Shown: positions 35,749 to 45,539, numbered from the stretch's first letter. The stretch: DNA of 64,000 bases from Paenarthrobacter nitroguajacolicus (GCF_029952445.1 NZ_JAQPPK010000022.1:1-64000), one strand, 5' to 3'. Numbers and translations: made by a program. The notes: generated from the sequence alone by a model not told the origin.

Positions 35749-35754
35749 TAGCCT
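35749..35754 (+). promoter_or_regulatory. -10 hexamer of dapF (leaderless)
   Basis: TAGCCT is followed by 7 bases and ATG 35762; it is identical to the pgsA -10 hexamer. A GTG at 35741 upstream of it is therefore an unlikely start. Confidence 0.6.
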
Positions 35755-35761
35755 AGGTTCC

Positions 35762-36730
35762 ATGGATGAAACCGCCTCAGTCCCCACCCGCCAGCCCTCG
35801 GCTGCCGGCGCCGCCGAACCCACCTCGAGCCTTGCCGGATTGGCGTTCTCCAAAGGGCACGGGACCGGCAATGACTTCGTCCTGATCGCGGATCCCGGCG
35901 ACGCCCACGAGATCACCGCCGAACAGGTAGCGCAATTGTGCGATCGCCACACGGGCATCGGCGGCGACGGCCTCATCCGTGCCGTTCCCTCACGCTTCCT
36001 CCCCGAAGGCCGGGCCCTGCTTGAACAGGATCCTGCTGCCGAATGGTTCATGGACTACCGCAACGGGGACGGCTCGTTGTCGGAGATGTGTGGCAATGGT
36101 GTCCGCGTCTTCGTCCACTTCCTCAACGAACAAGGGCTGGTGGACCTTGGACCTGGCCAGACCCTCACCATTGGTACACGCGGTGGCATCAAGAAGGTAG
36201 TCCGCACACTCAACGGTTATGCCGTGGACATGGGCCCGTGGGAGTTCATCTTCCCCGGGGAAGCCACCAGCAAAGCCATGGATGCCCTGGTCAGCGCCGA
36301 CGGCCTGGAAGTGGCCCGGCCGGGCCTCTCGGTCAGTATGGGCAACCCACACACCGTGGTCGCCCTGGCCGAACTCAGCGAGCTTTCAGCCACCCAGCTG
36401 TTCAAGGCCCCGGTAGTTGATCCCAAACCAGCCAACGGCACCAACGTTGAATTCGTCGTTCCCGCCGAACCCTTGGTGGAAGACGGCGTGGGCACCATCA
36501 CCATGCGCGTGCACGAACGGGGGGTAGGGGAGACCCAGTCCTGTGGTACAGGGGCCTGCGCAGCTGCCGTGGCAATCCGTCACTGGGCAGGCAGTACGGC
36601 CCCCAACGATTGGCACGTCAAGGTGCCGGGCGGCGTCGTCGGCGTGAAATTCTTCCCCGGTGCGGGCGGCCGCGAACACGTTGAGCTGAGCGGCCCGGCA
36701 GTCATCGTCGCTAACGGGACGCTTTCCTGA
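35762..36730 (+). CDS. dapF: Diaminopimelate epimerase
   Basis: DapF interconverts LL- and meso-diaminopimelate for lysine and peptidoglycan synthesis. The 322-residue protein has both catalytic cysteines: Cys110 in MCGNGVRVF and Cys261 in [13 protein letters not shown] non-conserved Ala/Ser/Thr-rich stretch of about 25 residues precedes [14 protein letters not shown]. Its 3' end overlaps the convergent methyltransferase gene by 20 bases. Confidence 0.97.
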   Translation: MDETASVPTRQPSAAGAAEPTSSLAGLAFSKGHGTGNDFVLIADPGDAHEITAEQVAQLCDRHTGIGGDGLIRAVPSRFLPEGRALLEQDPAAEWFMDYRNGDGSLSEMCGNGVRVFVHFLNEQGLVDLGPGQTLTIGTRGGIKKVVRTLNGYAVDMGPWEFIFPGEATSKAMDALVSADGLEVARPGLSVSMGNPHTVVALAELSELSATQLFKAPVVDPKPANGTNVEFVVPAEPLVEDGVGTITMRVHERGVGETQSCGTGACAAAVAIRHWAGSTAPNDWHVKVPGGVVGVKFFPGAGGREHVELSGPAVIVANGTLS

Positions 36731-37325
36731 CACGGATGATCCTGAAGGACTTCGAGGTGCTTTCGCGGGAGACGCTGAAGGAGTCGTCCAGCTCCGCGGC
36801 CAGCCACCGCTGCAGGGAATCCGAACCCAGGTTCTTCTGAACCACCAGCCAAGCGTTGCCACCTGGAGCCAATCGGGGCAGCCATGTCAGCAGCAGCGAG
36901 TGGAGTTCGTCCTTGCCGATCCGGATTGGCGGATTGGACCAGATGGTGTCGAACTCGACGGCGGGGTCCACCTCATCAGGGAGGCTGGCGGTCACGTTGT
37001 CCAAGCCAACGGCGGCCGCGTTCTCGTTGGTCAGGGTCACACAGCGTTCGTTGACATCGACGGCGTACACGCGGGCATGCGGGGCCATCAGGCCAAGGGT
37101 GAGCGCTATCGGACCCCAGCCGCAGCCGATGTCCAGCAGGTTCCCCCGGGGAGAGGGCGGCGGAACGTCCGAGAGCAGGATCGCGGTGCCCTTGTCCACG
37201 CCGTCGGGGCTGAAGATTCCTGAGGACGTCTGCAAGTGGCGTGTGGCCCCGGCAAGCTCCACCGTAAGTGGCTTGCGGGTGAACGGTCCGGCCGGCTGGG
37301 CGGTGAAATAGTGTGCAGACTCCAT
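36711..37325 (-). CDS. Class I SAM methyltransferase, RsmC-like
   Basis: A 204-residue protein with the SAM-binding [14 protein letters not shown] and the amino-methylating SNPPIR motif (N-P-P-x type), as in the catalytic half of RsmC/RlmG 2-methylguanosine methyltransferases. It lacks their N-terminal pseudo-domain. The substrate is probably rRNA but cannot be stated. On the minus strand TAATCT (37334-37339) ends 8 bases before the ATG at 37325, suggesting a leaderless or near-leaderless transcript. It overlaps dapF by 20 bases at the 3' ends. Confidence 0.85.
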   Translation of the reverse strand: MESAHYFTAQPAGPFTRKPLTVELAGATRHLQTSSGIFSPDGVDKGTAILLSDVPPPSPRGNLLDIGCGWGPIALTLGLMAPHARVYAVDVNERCVTLTNENAAAVGLDNVTASLPDEVDPAVEFDTIWSNPPIRIGKDELHSLLLTWLPRLAPGGNAWLVVQKNLGSDSLQRWLAAELDDSFSVSRESTSKSFRIIRVRKASR

Positions 37326-37398
37326 AATTTGCCAGATTAGTTGGCTATCGTCGCCTTGGGAAACCGTCGAGGCCCAGAGCCTGGTTTGACACGGCTGG

Positions 37399-37404
37399 TA
37401 TCGT
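37399..37404 (+). promoter_or_regulatory. -10 hexamer of a possible leader-peptide transcript
   Basis: TATCGT is followed by 7 bases and ATG 37412, the same geometry as the other leaderless genes here. A TTGACA lies at 37386-37391 but is too close to serve as its -35. Confidence 0.4.
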
Positions 37405-37411
37405 TGAGGTC

Positions 37412-37432
37412 ATGTTCTTGATCTTTGAGTAA
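37412..37432 (+). CDS. Possible six-codon leader peptide (MFLIFE) upstream of hflX
   Basis: ATG TTC TTG ATC TTT GAG TAA begins 7 bases after a TATCGT hexamer. A hairpin with a perfect 8-bp stem, ACGCCTGG (37445-37452) and CCAGGCGT (37456-37463), starts 12 bases after the stop. A translated short ORF followed by a hairpin in front of a ribosome-rescue GTPase resembles known attenuation leaders, but no U-tract follows the stem. It may be chance. Confidence 0.3.
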   Translation: MFLIFE

Positions 37433-37800
37433 TCGGCCGAACCTACGCCTGGACCCCAGGCGTTCCACGGCACCGCCCGCGATGCAGGCCCGGCTTGGCA
37501 CACCCGCCCAGCACGAGGCCTTTCCGCCCGGCAGGTCCCACCGGCACATGTCAGCGCCGCCCGTGGCGATTGACGCTCAGAAGATCAAGCCCCAGCCATG
37601 AATCCAGGATCGTGTCATCATGCGAATCCTGATGGGGCGTCGCCATGACTTCCGACAGGCCAGGACCTCCCCGCGGATCCACCCGCCAGAGCACAGACGC
37701 CACAGCCAGCAGGCCAACGTCGTCCAGTACACAGGAGGCCACATTGGCCCAAGCCCGTCAGCCCAGCGCGAAGAGCGCCCCATCGAGCAACAAACAGCAC

Positions 37801-37806
37801 TATTCT
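37801..37806 (+). promoter_or_regulatory. -10 hexamer proximal to hflX
   Basis: TATTCT would start transcription about 21 bases before the hflX ATG. No good -35 is visible. Confidence 0.5.
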
Positions 37807-37833
37807 GGAATTGCCGAACAGTCTAAGGAGACC

Positions 37834-39396
37834 ATGACCACCCAGAAGCACTCCGGATCCGATTCCGACGCCCAGGACATGAGTCCTGAACAAATCCAGG
37901 CCGTCATCGACCGGATACTTTCCAAGGATGTCCCTGCGCAGGCATCCGATGACAATGACGCCAACGGCGTGTTCGGCAAGGCACAGGCTATTTCAACCCT
38001 GGACCAAGAGCACAGCATCTACGACGGCGACCAGGAAGACCTGGCCGAGCGTCGCGCCCTGCGCCGGACCGCGGGATTGTCCACCGAACTTGAAGACGTC
38101 ACAGAGGTTGAATACCGCCAGCTGCGCCTGGAACGGGTCGTCCTGGCCGGCCTCTGGACAGAAGGTACCCTCGCCGACGCCGAGAACTCCCTGCGGGAAT
38201 TGGCCGCGCTTGCCGAGACCGCGGGTTCGGAAGTTCTGGACGGCCTGGTCCAGCGTCGCACGAAGCCGGACCCGGGAACGTTCCTCGGATCAGGCAAGGC
38301 CCAGGAGCTCAAGGACATCGTGGCCGCCACAGGTGCGGATACCGTCGTGGTGGACACAGAACTGGCTCCATCGCAGCGACGCGGCCTTGAAGACATTGTG
38401 AAGGTCAAGGTCGTTGACCGGACCACGCTCATCCTGGACATCTTCGCCCAGCATGCCAAGAGCCGTGAGGGCAAGGCCCAGGTCGAACTCGCCCAGTTGG
38501 AGTACCTGCTTCCGCGTCTGCGTGGTTGGGGTGACTCCATGTCACGCCAGGCCGGTGGCCAGGTGGGTGGGGCCGGCGCAGGCATGGGCTCGCGAGGTCC
38601 CGGTGAAACCAAGATCGAACTGGACCGCCGCCGGATCCGCACGCGCATGGCCAAACTGCGCCGTGAGATCGCCGCGATGAAGCCGGCCCGCGAGACCAAG
38701 CGGGCCAACCGCCGTCGTAATGCTGTTCCGTCTGTGGCGATTGCCGGGTACACCAACGCCGGAAAGTCGTCGCTCCTGAACCGCCTCACCGATGCTGGAG
38801 TCCTGGTGGAGAACGCACTGTTCGCCACGTTGGACCCCACTGTCCGCAAGGCGCAAACCCCCGACGGTATTGGCTACACGTTGGCCGACACCGTGGGATT
38901 TGTGCGCTCCCTGCCTACACAGTTGGTAGAGGCTTTCCGGTCGACGCTGGAAGAAGTGGCCGACGCCGACCTTATCCTGCACGTCGTTGACGCTTCGCAC
39001 CCTGACCCCGAAGGCCAGATCGCCGCAGTCCGTGCTGTCTTTACGGAGGTGGATGCCCGCAAGGTTCCCGAGATCATTGTCCTGAACAAGGTTGATGTAG
39101 CGGATCCCTTCGTGGTGGAGCGCCTCAAGCAGAAGGAACCGCGGCACGCAGTGGTTTCCACCCGAACGGGCCAGGGAATTGCCGAGCTGCTCGAGGACAT
39201 CAGCCGGTCCATCCCGCGCCCCGGCGTGCGGCTTGAGCTGCTGATTCCTTATGAACGCGGCGAATTGATCAGCAAACTGCACAGCTCCGATTCTGAGATC
39301 CTCAGCATCGATCACGAGGAAAACGGCACACGCGTAGTGGTCATGGTCCGTGAAGGACTGGCAGCCGAACTGGAGTCATTCGTCAGCAATGGTTGA
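37834..39396 (+). CDS. hflX: Ribosome-associated GTPase HflX
   Basis: HflX splits stalled or hibernating 70S ribosomes and in some bacteria contributes to macrolide/lincosamide tolerance. The 520-residue protein has an acidic N-terminal extension of about 110 residues, the HflX domain (ending QAGGQVGGAGAGMGSRGPGETK, the glycine-rich loop), and a G domain with GYTNAGKSSLLN, the DTVGFV switch II motif, and NKVD. AAGGAG lies 5 bases before ATG 37834. The 8-base overlap with the dinG-like gene implies cotranscription. Confidence 0.96.
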   Translation: MTTQKHSGSDSDAQDMSPEQIQAVIDRILSKDVPAQASDDNDANGVFGKAQAISTLDQEHSIYDGDQEDLAERRALRRTAGLSTELEDVTEVEYRQLRLERVVLAGLWTEGTLADAENSLRELAALAETAGSEVLDGLVQRRTKPDPGTFLGSGKAQELKDIVAATGADTVVVDTELAPSQRRGLEDIVKVKVVDRTTLILDIFAQHAKSREGKAQVELAQLEYLLPRLRGWGDSMSRQAGGQVGGAGAGMGSRGPGETKIELDRRRIRTRMAKLRREIAAMKPARETKRANRRRNAVPSVAIAGYTNAGKSSLLNRLTDAGVLVENALFATLDPTVRKAQTPDGIGYTLADTVGFVRSLPTQLVEAFRSTLEEVADADLILHVVDASHPDPEGQIAAVRAVFTEVDARKVPEIIVLNKVDVADPFVVERLKQKEPRHAVVSTRTGQGIAELLEDISRSIPRPGVRLELLIPYERGELISKLHSSDSEILSIDHEENGTRVVVMVREGLAAELESFVSNG

Positions 39397-41449
39397 GAAG
39401 GTGGCGGCGGACGCCGTAGGGTCGGTGGGGGAAAAGGCCACCCTCGAGTTGCTGGACCGGGCTGTGGCAGGCATGGGCGGCCAAAGCCGTGCCGGCCAGC
39501 ATGAAATGGCCAAGCAGGTTACCCGGGCCATTGAGACCGGAGAACACCTGCTGGTCCAGGCGGGGACGGGAACAGGTAAGTCGCTGGCTTACCTAATTCC
39601 GTTGATCGCGCATTCCATGGACAGCAACAAGCCAACGCTCGTGTCCACCGCCACCTTGGCTCTCCAAACCCAGATTGTTGGCAGGGATCTTCCCCGGTTG
39701 CTGGAGACCATCAACCCGGCTCTTGAGCGACCGGTCAACGTGGCGCTCGTGAAGGGGCGGGCCAATTACGTCTGCCTGCAGAAACTTGAAGGCGGTTTTC
39801 CCAGCGAGGAGCCCTCCGAGGGGCAGCTGTTCTCCTTGGGTGAGGACACCAGCGTTCCCCACCTTGCGGCGTCCATGGGCGGACCACAATCGCAGCTCGG
39901 CAAGGAGGTTGTCCGCCTGCGTGAATGGGCTGAAAAGACGGCCACGGGAGACCGCGACGAACTAATGCCTGGCGTCACCGACCGTGCCTGGCGGCAGGTG
40001 TCAGTCACGTCCATGGAGTGCCTGGGGGCGCAGAAGTGTCCTGTAGCTGAGGAATGCTTCAGCGAATTGGCCCGTTCCCGCGCCGCCGAGGCCGACGTCG
40101 TGGTCACCAACCATGCAATGCTTGCTGTCAGTGCCTTTGAGGGACTGGCTGTCCTGCCCGAATACGACGTCGTGGTGGTGGACGAAGCCCACGAACTGCA
40201 GGATCGGGTGACAGGTGCGGTGTCGGGGCAGTTGTCAGTGGCCATGGTCCACGCGGCTGCATCAAGTGCACGGAAACATACGGCCATCACTGTCGATGCC
40301 CTCAACGCTGCCGCGGACCGCCTCGATATGGCCATCGCGGGTGTCCCGAACGGGCTGTTGCCCAACGGGCTCAACGACGAACAGCTCGACTGCCTGGACC
40401 AGCTGCGCGATGCTACCCGTGCTGCCCTCTCGGACTCGAAGACTGATTCCTCCAACGCCGCAGACGGCGGCAGGCAGCTGGCGCGCTCACGACTCATGCT
40501 CATCCTCGAGCTCTGCGAGCGGATGCTCGCTGCCAAGGAGAACCGGGAAGTAGTTTGGTTCTCACGAAACAGCACCTTTGATCCGCAACAGGGATATTCC
40601 CAACCCGACGAAACAGCGCCGGCGCTCATTAACATCGCGCCGCTGAGCGTAGCCGGCAGGTTGCGCGAGGGGTTGTTCGCCGGACACACCGTCGTACTGA
40701 CCTCGGCTACGCTGGCCATCGGCTCTGCTTTTGAACCTGCCGCGGGAGGGCTTGGCCTGATTGGCGACGGCGCCCCCAGCTGGACAGGCATTGATGTCGG
40801 TTCACCTTTTGACTACCCCAAGCAGGGCGTGCTGTACGTAGCGAAGCACCTTCCCAAACCCGGCCGCGGCACGTCGCCGGAGGCCCTGGATGAGCTGGAG
40901 GACCTGATCAGGGCGTCGGGTGGGGGAGCGCTGTGCCTCTTCTCCTCACGGCGGGCTGCCGAAGAAGCAGCCGACGCCATGCGGCTCCGCCTGGATGTGG
41001 ACATCCTGTGCCAAGGAGAATCCACCATGGCAGCCCTGGTCAAGCAGTTCGCGGATGAACCGGACACATGCCTCTTCGGGACCATGTCGCTGTGGCAGGG
41101 TGTGGATGTCCCGGGTGGCTCATGCCGATTGGTGGTTATTGACCGGATTCCCTTCCCGCGTCCCGATGATCCGCTGATGACAGCACGCTCCCGTGCCGTG
41201 GCGCAATCAGGCGGGAACGGCTTCATGGCTGTCTCCGCCACCCACGCGGCCATCAGGCTCGCTCAGGGTGCGGGACGCCTCATCCGTTCCACCGGGGACA
41301 AAGGCGTGGTGGCAGTTCTCGATTCACGCCTGTCGACGGAACGGTACGGCGGATTCCTGCGGGCCGCCCTGCCTCCCTTCTGGGCGACGACGGACCGTTC
41401 GGTGGTACGTGGGGTCCTGGAGCGCCTGGGGTCGGCCAGGAAGGCGTAA
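39389..41449 (+). CDS. dinG: ATP-dependent DNA helicase, DinG/XPD type
   Basis: A 686-residue superfamily 2 helicase. Motifs: Walker A QAGTGTGKSLAYL, four cysteines expected for the iron-sulfur cluster (one in RANYVC, three in ECLGAQKCPVAEEC), the DEAH box VVDEAHEL, and C-terminal motifs around GTMSLWQGVDVPG and QGAGRLIRS. Such helicases unwind forks, R-loops and D-loops during repair. The gene overlaps hflX by 8 bases. No LexA box is visible directly upstream, and it is convergent with lexA. Confidence 0.92.
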   Translation: MVEKVAADAVGSVGEKATLELLDRAVAGMGGQSRAGQHEMAKQVTRAIETGEHLLVQAGTGTGKSLAYLIPLIAHSMDSNKPTLVSTATLALQTQIVGRDLPRLLETINPALERPVNVALVKGRANYVCLQKLEGGFPSEEPSEGQLFSLGEDTSVPHLAASMGGPQSQLGKEVVRLREWAEKTATGDRDELMPGVTDRAWRQVSVTSMECLGAQKCPVAEECFSELARSRAAEADVVVTNHAMLAVSAFEGLAVLPEYDVVVVDEAHELQDRVTGAVSGQLSVAMVHAAASSARKHTAITVDALNAAADRLDMAIAGVPNGLLPNGLNDEQLDCLDQLRDATRAALSDSKTDSSNAADGGRQLARSRLMLILELCERMLAAKENREVVWFSRNSTFDPQQGYSQPDETAPALINIAPLSVAGRLREGLFAGHTVVLTSATLAIGSAFEPAAGGLGLIGDGAPSWTGIDVGSPFDYPKQGVLYVAKHLPKPGRGTSPEALDELEDLIRASGGGALCLFSSRRAAEEAADAMRLRLDVDILCQGESTMAALVKQFADEPDTCLFGTMSLWQGVDVPGGSCRLVVIDRIPFPRPDDPLMTARSRAVAQSGGNGFMAVSATHAAIRLAQGAGRLIRSTGDKGVVAVLDSRLSTERYGGFLRAALPPFWATTDRSVVRGVLERLGSARKA

Positions 41450-41464
41450 CAGCGCTCGGGGAGG

Positions 41465-42208
41465 CTAGAGGGACCGGAGTACGGAAACAACCTTGCCCAT
41501 GATGGTTGCCTGATCACCCAGGATGGGTTCGTACTGGGTGTTCTGGGGCAGCAGCCAGGTGTGGCCATCCCGTTGGCGGAAGGTTTTCACCGTGGCTTCG
41601 TCGTCCAGGAGAGCTGCGACGATGTCGCCGTTGATGGCATCGTTCTGGCGGCGGACAACCACCCAGTCGCCATCGCAAATGGCGGCATCAATCATGGAGT
41701 CGCCCGCGACCTTCAGCATGAAGAGCTCACCGTGCCCTACAAGCTGCCGGGGCAGGGGGAGTACATCCTCCACGGTCTGGTCGGCCAGGATGGGGCCACC
41801 TGCGGCGATGCGGCCGACCAGCGGGACCATGGCGGTATCGCTTGCGCTGGCCAGTTCAGTCACGGCCAGGCCTCCGGCGCTCCGCAGCGTCGCGGGGGCT
41901 TCGACGCCCGGGATGGGGCCACCATCAAGGGTCAACGGCATCAGTACTTCCATGGCACGGGGCCGCTTGGGGTCCCTGCGGAGGTAGCCGAGTTTTTCAA
42001 GCTGTGACAACTGGTGCGTAACGCTGGACAAGCTGGCCAGCCCCACGGTGTCGCCGATCTCGCGCATGCTGGGCGGGTAGCCGTTGTCATTGACGGACCT
42101 CTGGATGGTCTCCAGGATCTTTTTCTGACGCACGGTCAGGCTCTTGGGAGTCTTTTGAGGCTGTTGGCTCCGCAGGGGTGCCCCGCCGCCTGTGGCTTTC
42201 GCTGCCAT
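41465..42208 (-). CDS. lexA: SOS repressor LexA
   Basis: LexA represses SOS genes until RecA-stimulated self-cleavage. The 247-residue protein has the N-terminal winged helix ([43 protein letters not shown]), the Ala-Gly cleavage site in [10 protein letters not shown], the catalytic Ser in VAGDSMID and the catalytic Lys in ATVKTF. ATG 42208 is listed; a TTG at 42217 with GAAGG seven bases upstream would add MAN and is a real alternative. LexA boxes lie in the divergent region shared with the LysM gene. Confidence 0.97.
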   Translation of the reverse strand: MAAKATGGGAPLRSQQPQKTPKSLTVRQKKILETIQRSVNDNGYPPSMREIGDTVGLASLSSVTHQLSQLEKLGYLRRDPKRPRAMEVLMPLTLDGGPIPGVEAPATLRSAGGLAVTELASASDTAMVPLVGRIAAGGPILADQTVEDVLPLPRQLVGHGELFMLKVAGDSMIDAAICDGDWVVVRRQNDAINGDIVAALLDDEATVKTFRQRDGHTWLLPQNTQYEPILGDQATIMGKVVSVLRSL

Positions 42209-42340
42209 GTTCGCCAATGCCTTTCCTTCCGCCCCGAAAAAGAGCCGGGGATGCAGGGTCCGCCTAAAATGTCAGACCCTCCTGTTCCACTGAAACAGTG
42301 CTGTTTCTTCACTCAAACGTAGGGCAGCCACAGGCGTTTA

Positions 42341-42356
42341 TCAAACATTTGTTCTA
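42341..42356 (-). promoter_or_regulatory. LexA box proximal to lexA
   Basis: TCAAACATTTGTTCTA matches TCGAAC-N4-GTTCGA with two changes. On the minus strand the promoter TTTGAT, 18 bases, TACGTT lies next to it, so LexA bound here would block lexA transcription. Confidence 0.75.
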
Positions 42357-42407
42357 GCGAGTCTCGACACCGTTCGTTGATAAGTGCTAAAAATGTCATA
42401 GCAAGGT

Positions 42408-42423
42408 TCGAATATGTGTTCTA
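42408..42423 (+). promoter_or_regulatory. LexA box of the LysM gene
   Basis: TCGAATATGTGTTCTA matches the SOS box with two changes and lies in the spacer between a weak -35 (TAGCAA, 42399-42404) and a TATAAA -10 (42422-42427). Confidence 0.8.
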
Positions 42424-42439
42424 TAAACCTCGCGTTGAC

Positions 42440-42474
42440 GCTGGATGTTCGAACAGGTTGTTCGAACATCCAGC
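42440..42474. repeat. Perfect 15-bp inverted repeat containing SOS half-sites
   Basis: GCTGGATGTTCGAAC (42440-42454), 5 bases, GTTCGAACATCCAGC (42460-42474). It holds TCGAAC and GTTCGA with a 5-base instead of the normal 4-base spacer. It would lie at the very start of the LysM-gene mRNA and could act as DNA operator or as an RNA hairpin. Confidence 0.9.
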
Positions 42475-42557
42475 GGATCCGGGAGAGGAACACAAAGAAT
42501 TGGCAGCCCTGCTCCGGAACCTCCGGTGCAGGGCAATAGCTCAGAAGGGCTCAGCTC

Positions 42558-42917
42558 ATGTCCGCAATCACTTCGTTCGCTGATTTCCGCACCACGCAAG
42601 CACCCGCCCGCTTGCGTCTCACCCGTCGGGGCCGGATGGTCTTTTTCGGTGTTCCGGCGATGCTCTTGGTGGCAGCCCTCCTCAGCCTGGCCGGGTTCAT
42701 CACGTCCCCGGCAAAGGCCTCGGACTCCCAGGCGCAGTTGCAGCCGCCGGTTGCAGTGTCAGTGACCGTCCAGCCGGGCCAGTCCCTGTGGGGGATTGCC
42801 GGCGCGGCTGCTCCGGAACGGGACCCGCGGGACGTCATCGCCGAAATCATCCAGCTCAATGACCTCCGTGGAGGCCGCATTCTTCCGGGGCAGCAGCTGT
42901 TCGTTCCGGCCGACTAA
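42558..42917 (+). CDS. SOS-associated LysM-domain membrane protein (DivS/YneA/ChiZ-like)
   Basis: A 119-residue protein with a basic N-terminus, one transmembrane segment (MVFFGVPAMLLVAALLSLAGFI), and an extracytoplasmic LysM domain (VSVTVQPGQSLWGIAGAAAP ... LPGQQLFVPAD) that binds peptidoglycan. Its place, divergent from lexA and behind an SOS box, matches the DNA-damage-induced cell-division inhibitors YneA (Bacillus), DivS (Corynebacterium) and Rv2719c (Mycobacterium). A role in delaying division during SOS is inferred from this. Confidence 0.85.
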   Translation: MSAITSFADFRTTQAPARLRLTRRGRMVFFGVPAMLLVAALLSLAGFITSPAKASDSQAQLQPPVAVSVTVQPGQSLWGIAGAAAPERDPRDVIAEIIQLNDLRGGRILPGQQLFVPAD

Positions 42918-42995
42918 GGCGACCGCCCATGACGGGAAGCCGCGCCCGGACGGCCGCGCGGACGTCACAGTTACTCCGCAGTCCCAGTGGCCCCT

Positions 42996-43001
42996 TAAAC
43001 T
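42996..43001 (+). promoter_or_regulatory. -10 hexamer of the hisC operon (leaderless)
   Basis: TAAACT is followed by 6 bases and GTG 43008. This spacing supports the second of two consecutive GTG codons as the start. Confidence 0.55.
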
Positions 43002-43007
43002 GTTGTG

Positions 43008-44126
43008 GTGAGTGAGCAGCTTGAGCGACTTGACCGACTTCCCCTCCGGACCAACCTGCGTGGACTGAGCCCTTATGGCGCACCGCAGCTTGATGTCCCT
43101 GTTCTACTCAACGTCAACGAGAACACCCATGGCGTCCCTGCCGATGTCCAGGCGGCCATCACTGAGGCCGTGGCGGCTGCTGCCACAGGACTGAACCGCT
43201 ACCCCGACCGCGAGTTCACCGATCTCCGTGAGGCCCTTGCGCAGTACCTTGGCCACGGTCTCTCCGCCGAGAACATCTGGGCTGCCAACGGATCCAACGA
43301 GGTCCTCCAGCAAATCCTCCAGGCGTTTGGCGGTCCGGGACGCAAGGCCCTTGGTTTCCCTCCCACATACTCGATGTACCCGTTGTTGGCCAGCGGAACC
43401 GATACCGAATACCTTCGCGGCGTCCGAGCCGATGACTACGGTCTGGATGCAGAGTCGGCCGCAGCGCAGGTTCGGGAAACCGGAGCCAACATCGTCTTCC
43501 TCTGCTCACCGAACAACCCCACAGGCACCGGCCTGGGCCTGGATGTGGTCGAGGCTGTGTATGAAGCCGGCGAAGCAAGCCAGGCAATCGTGATCGTGGA
43601 CGAGGCCTACCACGAGTTCGCGCACGACAACACTCCGAGCGCTTTGACCCTCCTGCCCGGGCGCGAACGGTTGATCGTCTCGCGCACCATGAGCAAGGCA
43701 TTCGCCCTGGCCGGTGCCCGGATCGGCTACATGGCTGCCGCCCCCGAGGTTACCGATGCCATCCGCCTGGTCCGCCTGCCGTACCACCTGTCCGCTGTCA
43801 CCCAGGCGACCGCCCTGGCTGCGTTGACGCACCGTGAAGCCCTCATGGCCGACGTCGAAGACATCAAGGTCCAGCGCGACCGGATCGTCACCGAACTTCT
43901 CCGCATGGGGCTTAAGCCTGCAGCATCGGACTCCAACTATGTCTTCTTCGGTGGGCTCGAAAACCCGCACGTGATCTGGCAGGGCTTGCTCGATGCCGGT
44001 GTGCTGATCCGGGATGTCGGCATCCCTGGACACTTGCGGGTCACCGCCGGTACCGAGCCGGAAACCACTGCCTTCCTTGAGGCCTTGGAAGCACTCCTGG
44101 ACGGTTCTGCTTCACAGCGCGCCTAA
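43008..44126 (+). CDS. hisC: Histidinol-phosphate aminotransferase
   Basis: HisC is the PLP enzyme that aminates imidazole acetol phosphate. The 372-residue protein has [44 protein letters not shown] and the Schiff-base lysine in [21 protein letters not shown] 43008 is chosen for its spacing from the -10 hexamer. It starts the hisC-hisB-hisH-orf-hisA run. Confidence 0.96.
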   Translation: MSEQLERLDRLPLRTNLRGLSPYGAPQLDVPVLLNVNENTHGVPADVQAAITEAVAAAATGLNRYPDREFTDLREALAQYLGHGLSAENIWAANGSNEVLQQILQAFGGPGRKALGFPPTYSMYPLLASGTDTEYLRGVRADDYGLDAESAAAQVRETGANIVFLCSPNNPTGTGLGLDVVEAVYEAGEASQAIVIVDEAYHEFAHDNTPSALTLLPGRERLIVSRTMSKAFALAGARIGYMAAAPEVTDAIRLVRLPYHLSAVTQATALAALTHREALMADVEDIKVQRDRIVTELLRMGLKPAASDSNYVFFGGLENPHVIWQGLLDAGVLIRDVGIPGHLRVTAGTEPETTAFLEALEALLDGSASQRA

Positions 44127-44172
44127 ACTTGTCAATAGACCCAATCCATCCTCCCTGCATAAGGACGTCCCA

Positions 44173-44799
44173 ATGAGCGAAACCGGCGCTACGCCGTCCG
44201 CTGCCCGCACTGCGCGCATGGAGCGCACCACCAGCGAATCCTCCGTGTTGGTGGAGATCAACCTGGACGGCTCCGGCGTTTCGGACATCAGCACCTCAGT
44301 GCCCTTCTACGACCACATGCTTACGGCGCTGTGCAAGCACTCGCTGATCGACATGACGGTCAAGGCAACCGGGGACACCCACATCGATGCGCACCACACG
44401 GTGGAAGATGTTGCCATCACCTTCGGGGAGGTCTTGCGGACAGCCTTGGGCGACAAGGCAGGCATCCGACGCTTCGGTGAAGCCACTGTCCCGCTGGACG
44501 AGGCCTTGGCGCATGCTGTGGTGGATGTTTCGGGCCGGCCTTACTTGGTCCACGGCGGTGAACCCGCCGGCCAGGAGTACCACCTGATTGGTGGGCACTT
44601 CACTGGCTCGCTGACCCGCCACGTTTTCGAGGCGATCACGTTGCACGCCGGAATCTGCCTGCACATGAACGTTCTCGCCGGCCGGGACCCGCACCACATC
44701 GTCGAGGCCCAGTTCAAGGCTTTCGCGCGCGCACTCCGTGCCGCCGTCGAGTCCGACCCGCGCGTTGAGGGAATTCCCTCCACCAAGGGGGCACTGTGA
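44173..44799 (+). CDS. hisB: Imidazoleglycerol-phosphate dehydratase
   Basis: A monofunctional HisB of 208 residues; the phosphatase domain of enterobacterial HisB is absent, as usual in actinobacteria. The two manganese-binding His-His motifs are in [11 protein letters not shown] and [23 protein letters not shown] precedes ATG 44173. The stop overlaps the hisH start by four bases. Confidence 0.97.
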   Translation: MSETGATPSAARTARMERTTSESSVLVEINLDGSGVSDISTSVPFYDHMLTALCKHSLIDMTVKATGDTHIDAHHTVEDVAITFGEVLRTALGDKAGIRRFGEATVPLDEALAHAVVDVSGRPYLVHGGEPAGQEYHLIGGHFTGSLTRHVFEAITLHAGICLHMNVLAGRDPHHIVEAQFKAFARALRAAVESDPRVEGIPSTKGAL

Positions 44800-45539
44800 G
44801 CGGCCAGGTCCTGAAGAACGGGGCGGTCGTCGATGCTACGGCTTCAGTGAAGCCGGAGTCGCCCGAGGGCAAGCCCACCGTGACGGTGCTGGACTACGGA
44901 TCCGGCAACGTCCGGTCCGCGGTCCGCGCGCTGGAGAGGGCAGGCGCCCACGTAGTGCTCAGCTCCAAGCCGGAGGACGTACTGAACGCCGACGGCCTGG
45001 TTGTTCCCGGCGTCGGCGCTTTCGAGACGGTGATGAAGGAACTCAAAGCTGTTGACGCCATCCGGATGATTGGACGCCGGGTTGCCGGTGGCCGCCCGGT
45101 GCTGGCCATCTGCGTCGGCCTCCAGGTGCTCTTCGAAGCTGGTGTCGAGCACGGTACCGAATCCGAGGGCATGGCCGAATGGCCCGGCAAAGTGGAACTC
45201 CTTCCTGCTCCCGTGGTGCCTCACATGGGATGGAACACAGTGGACGTACCTGAGGGTTCCAAACTCTTCGAGGGCGTCGAGCAGGAACGCTTCTATTTCG
45301 TGCACTCGTACGGTGTGCAGGAATGGAACTTCGACGTCGTGCAGCCCCGCATGGCACCCCCTATGGTCACGTGGTCCGAACATGGCGCACGCTTCATTGC
45401 CGCCGTGGAAAACGGACCCCTGTGCGCAACCCAGTTCCACCCGGAGAAATCCGGCGACGCCGGAGCCCGGCTCCTGCGCAACTGGGTGGACGGACTGCGG
45501 AAGCCTTCGACGGAAGCCTCCGGAAGCGGTGCGGCCTAG
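44796..45539 (+). CDS. hisH: Imidazole glycerol phosphate synthase, glutaminase subunit
   Basis: HisH supplies ammonia from glutamine to HisF. The 247-residue protein has a class I amidotransferase fold with the catalytic cysteine in [11 protein letters not shown] and the His-Glu pair in TQFHPEKSG. An N-terminal extension of about 25 residues precedes [10 protein letters not shown]. hisF is not in this window. The stop is immediately followed by the ATG of a 52-residue membrane protein. Confidence 0.96.
   Translation: MSGQVLKNGAVVDATASVKPESPEGKPTVTVLDYGSGNVRSAVRALERAGAHVVLSSKPEDVLNADGLVVPGVGAFETVMKELKAVDAIRMIGRRVAGGRPVLAICVGLQVLFEAGVEHGTESEGMAEWPGKVELLPAPVVPHMGWNTVDVPEGSKLFEGVEQERFYFVHSYGVQEWNFDVVQPRMAPPMVTWSEHGARFIAAVENGPLCATQFHPEKSGDAGARLLRNWVDGLRKPSTEASGSGAA

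Larger units (their letters stand above)
37326..37833. other. 508-base region without an obvious protein gene
   Basis: This gap between the methyltransferase and hflX contains the leader-peptide candidate (37399-37463), a CAGGAT/ATCCTG inverted repeat around 37604-37631, and a TATTCT -10 at 37801-37806 close to hflX. A frame open from 37645 runs into hflX, but it lacks a ribosome-binding site and hflX has a good internal start. Confidence 0.6.

Noticed and set aside
37645-37833. 63-codon N-terminal extension of HflX
   Set aside because: The frame is open by chance in GC-rich DNA; AAGGAG five bases before ATG 37834 and the family N-terminus support the shorter protein.
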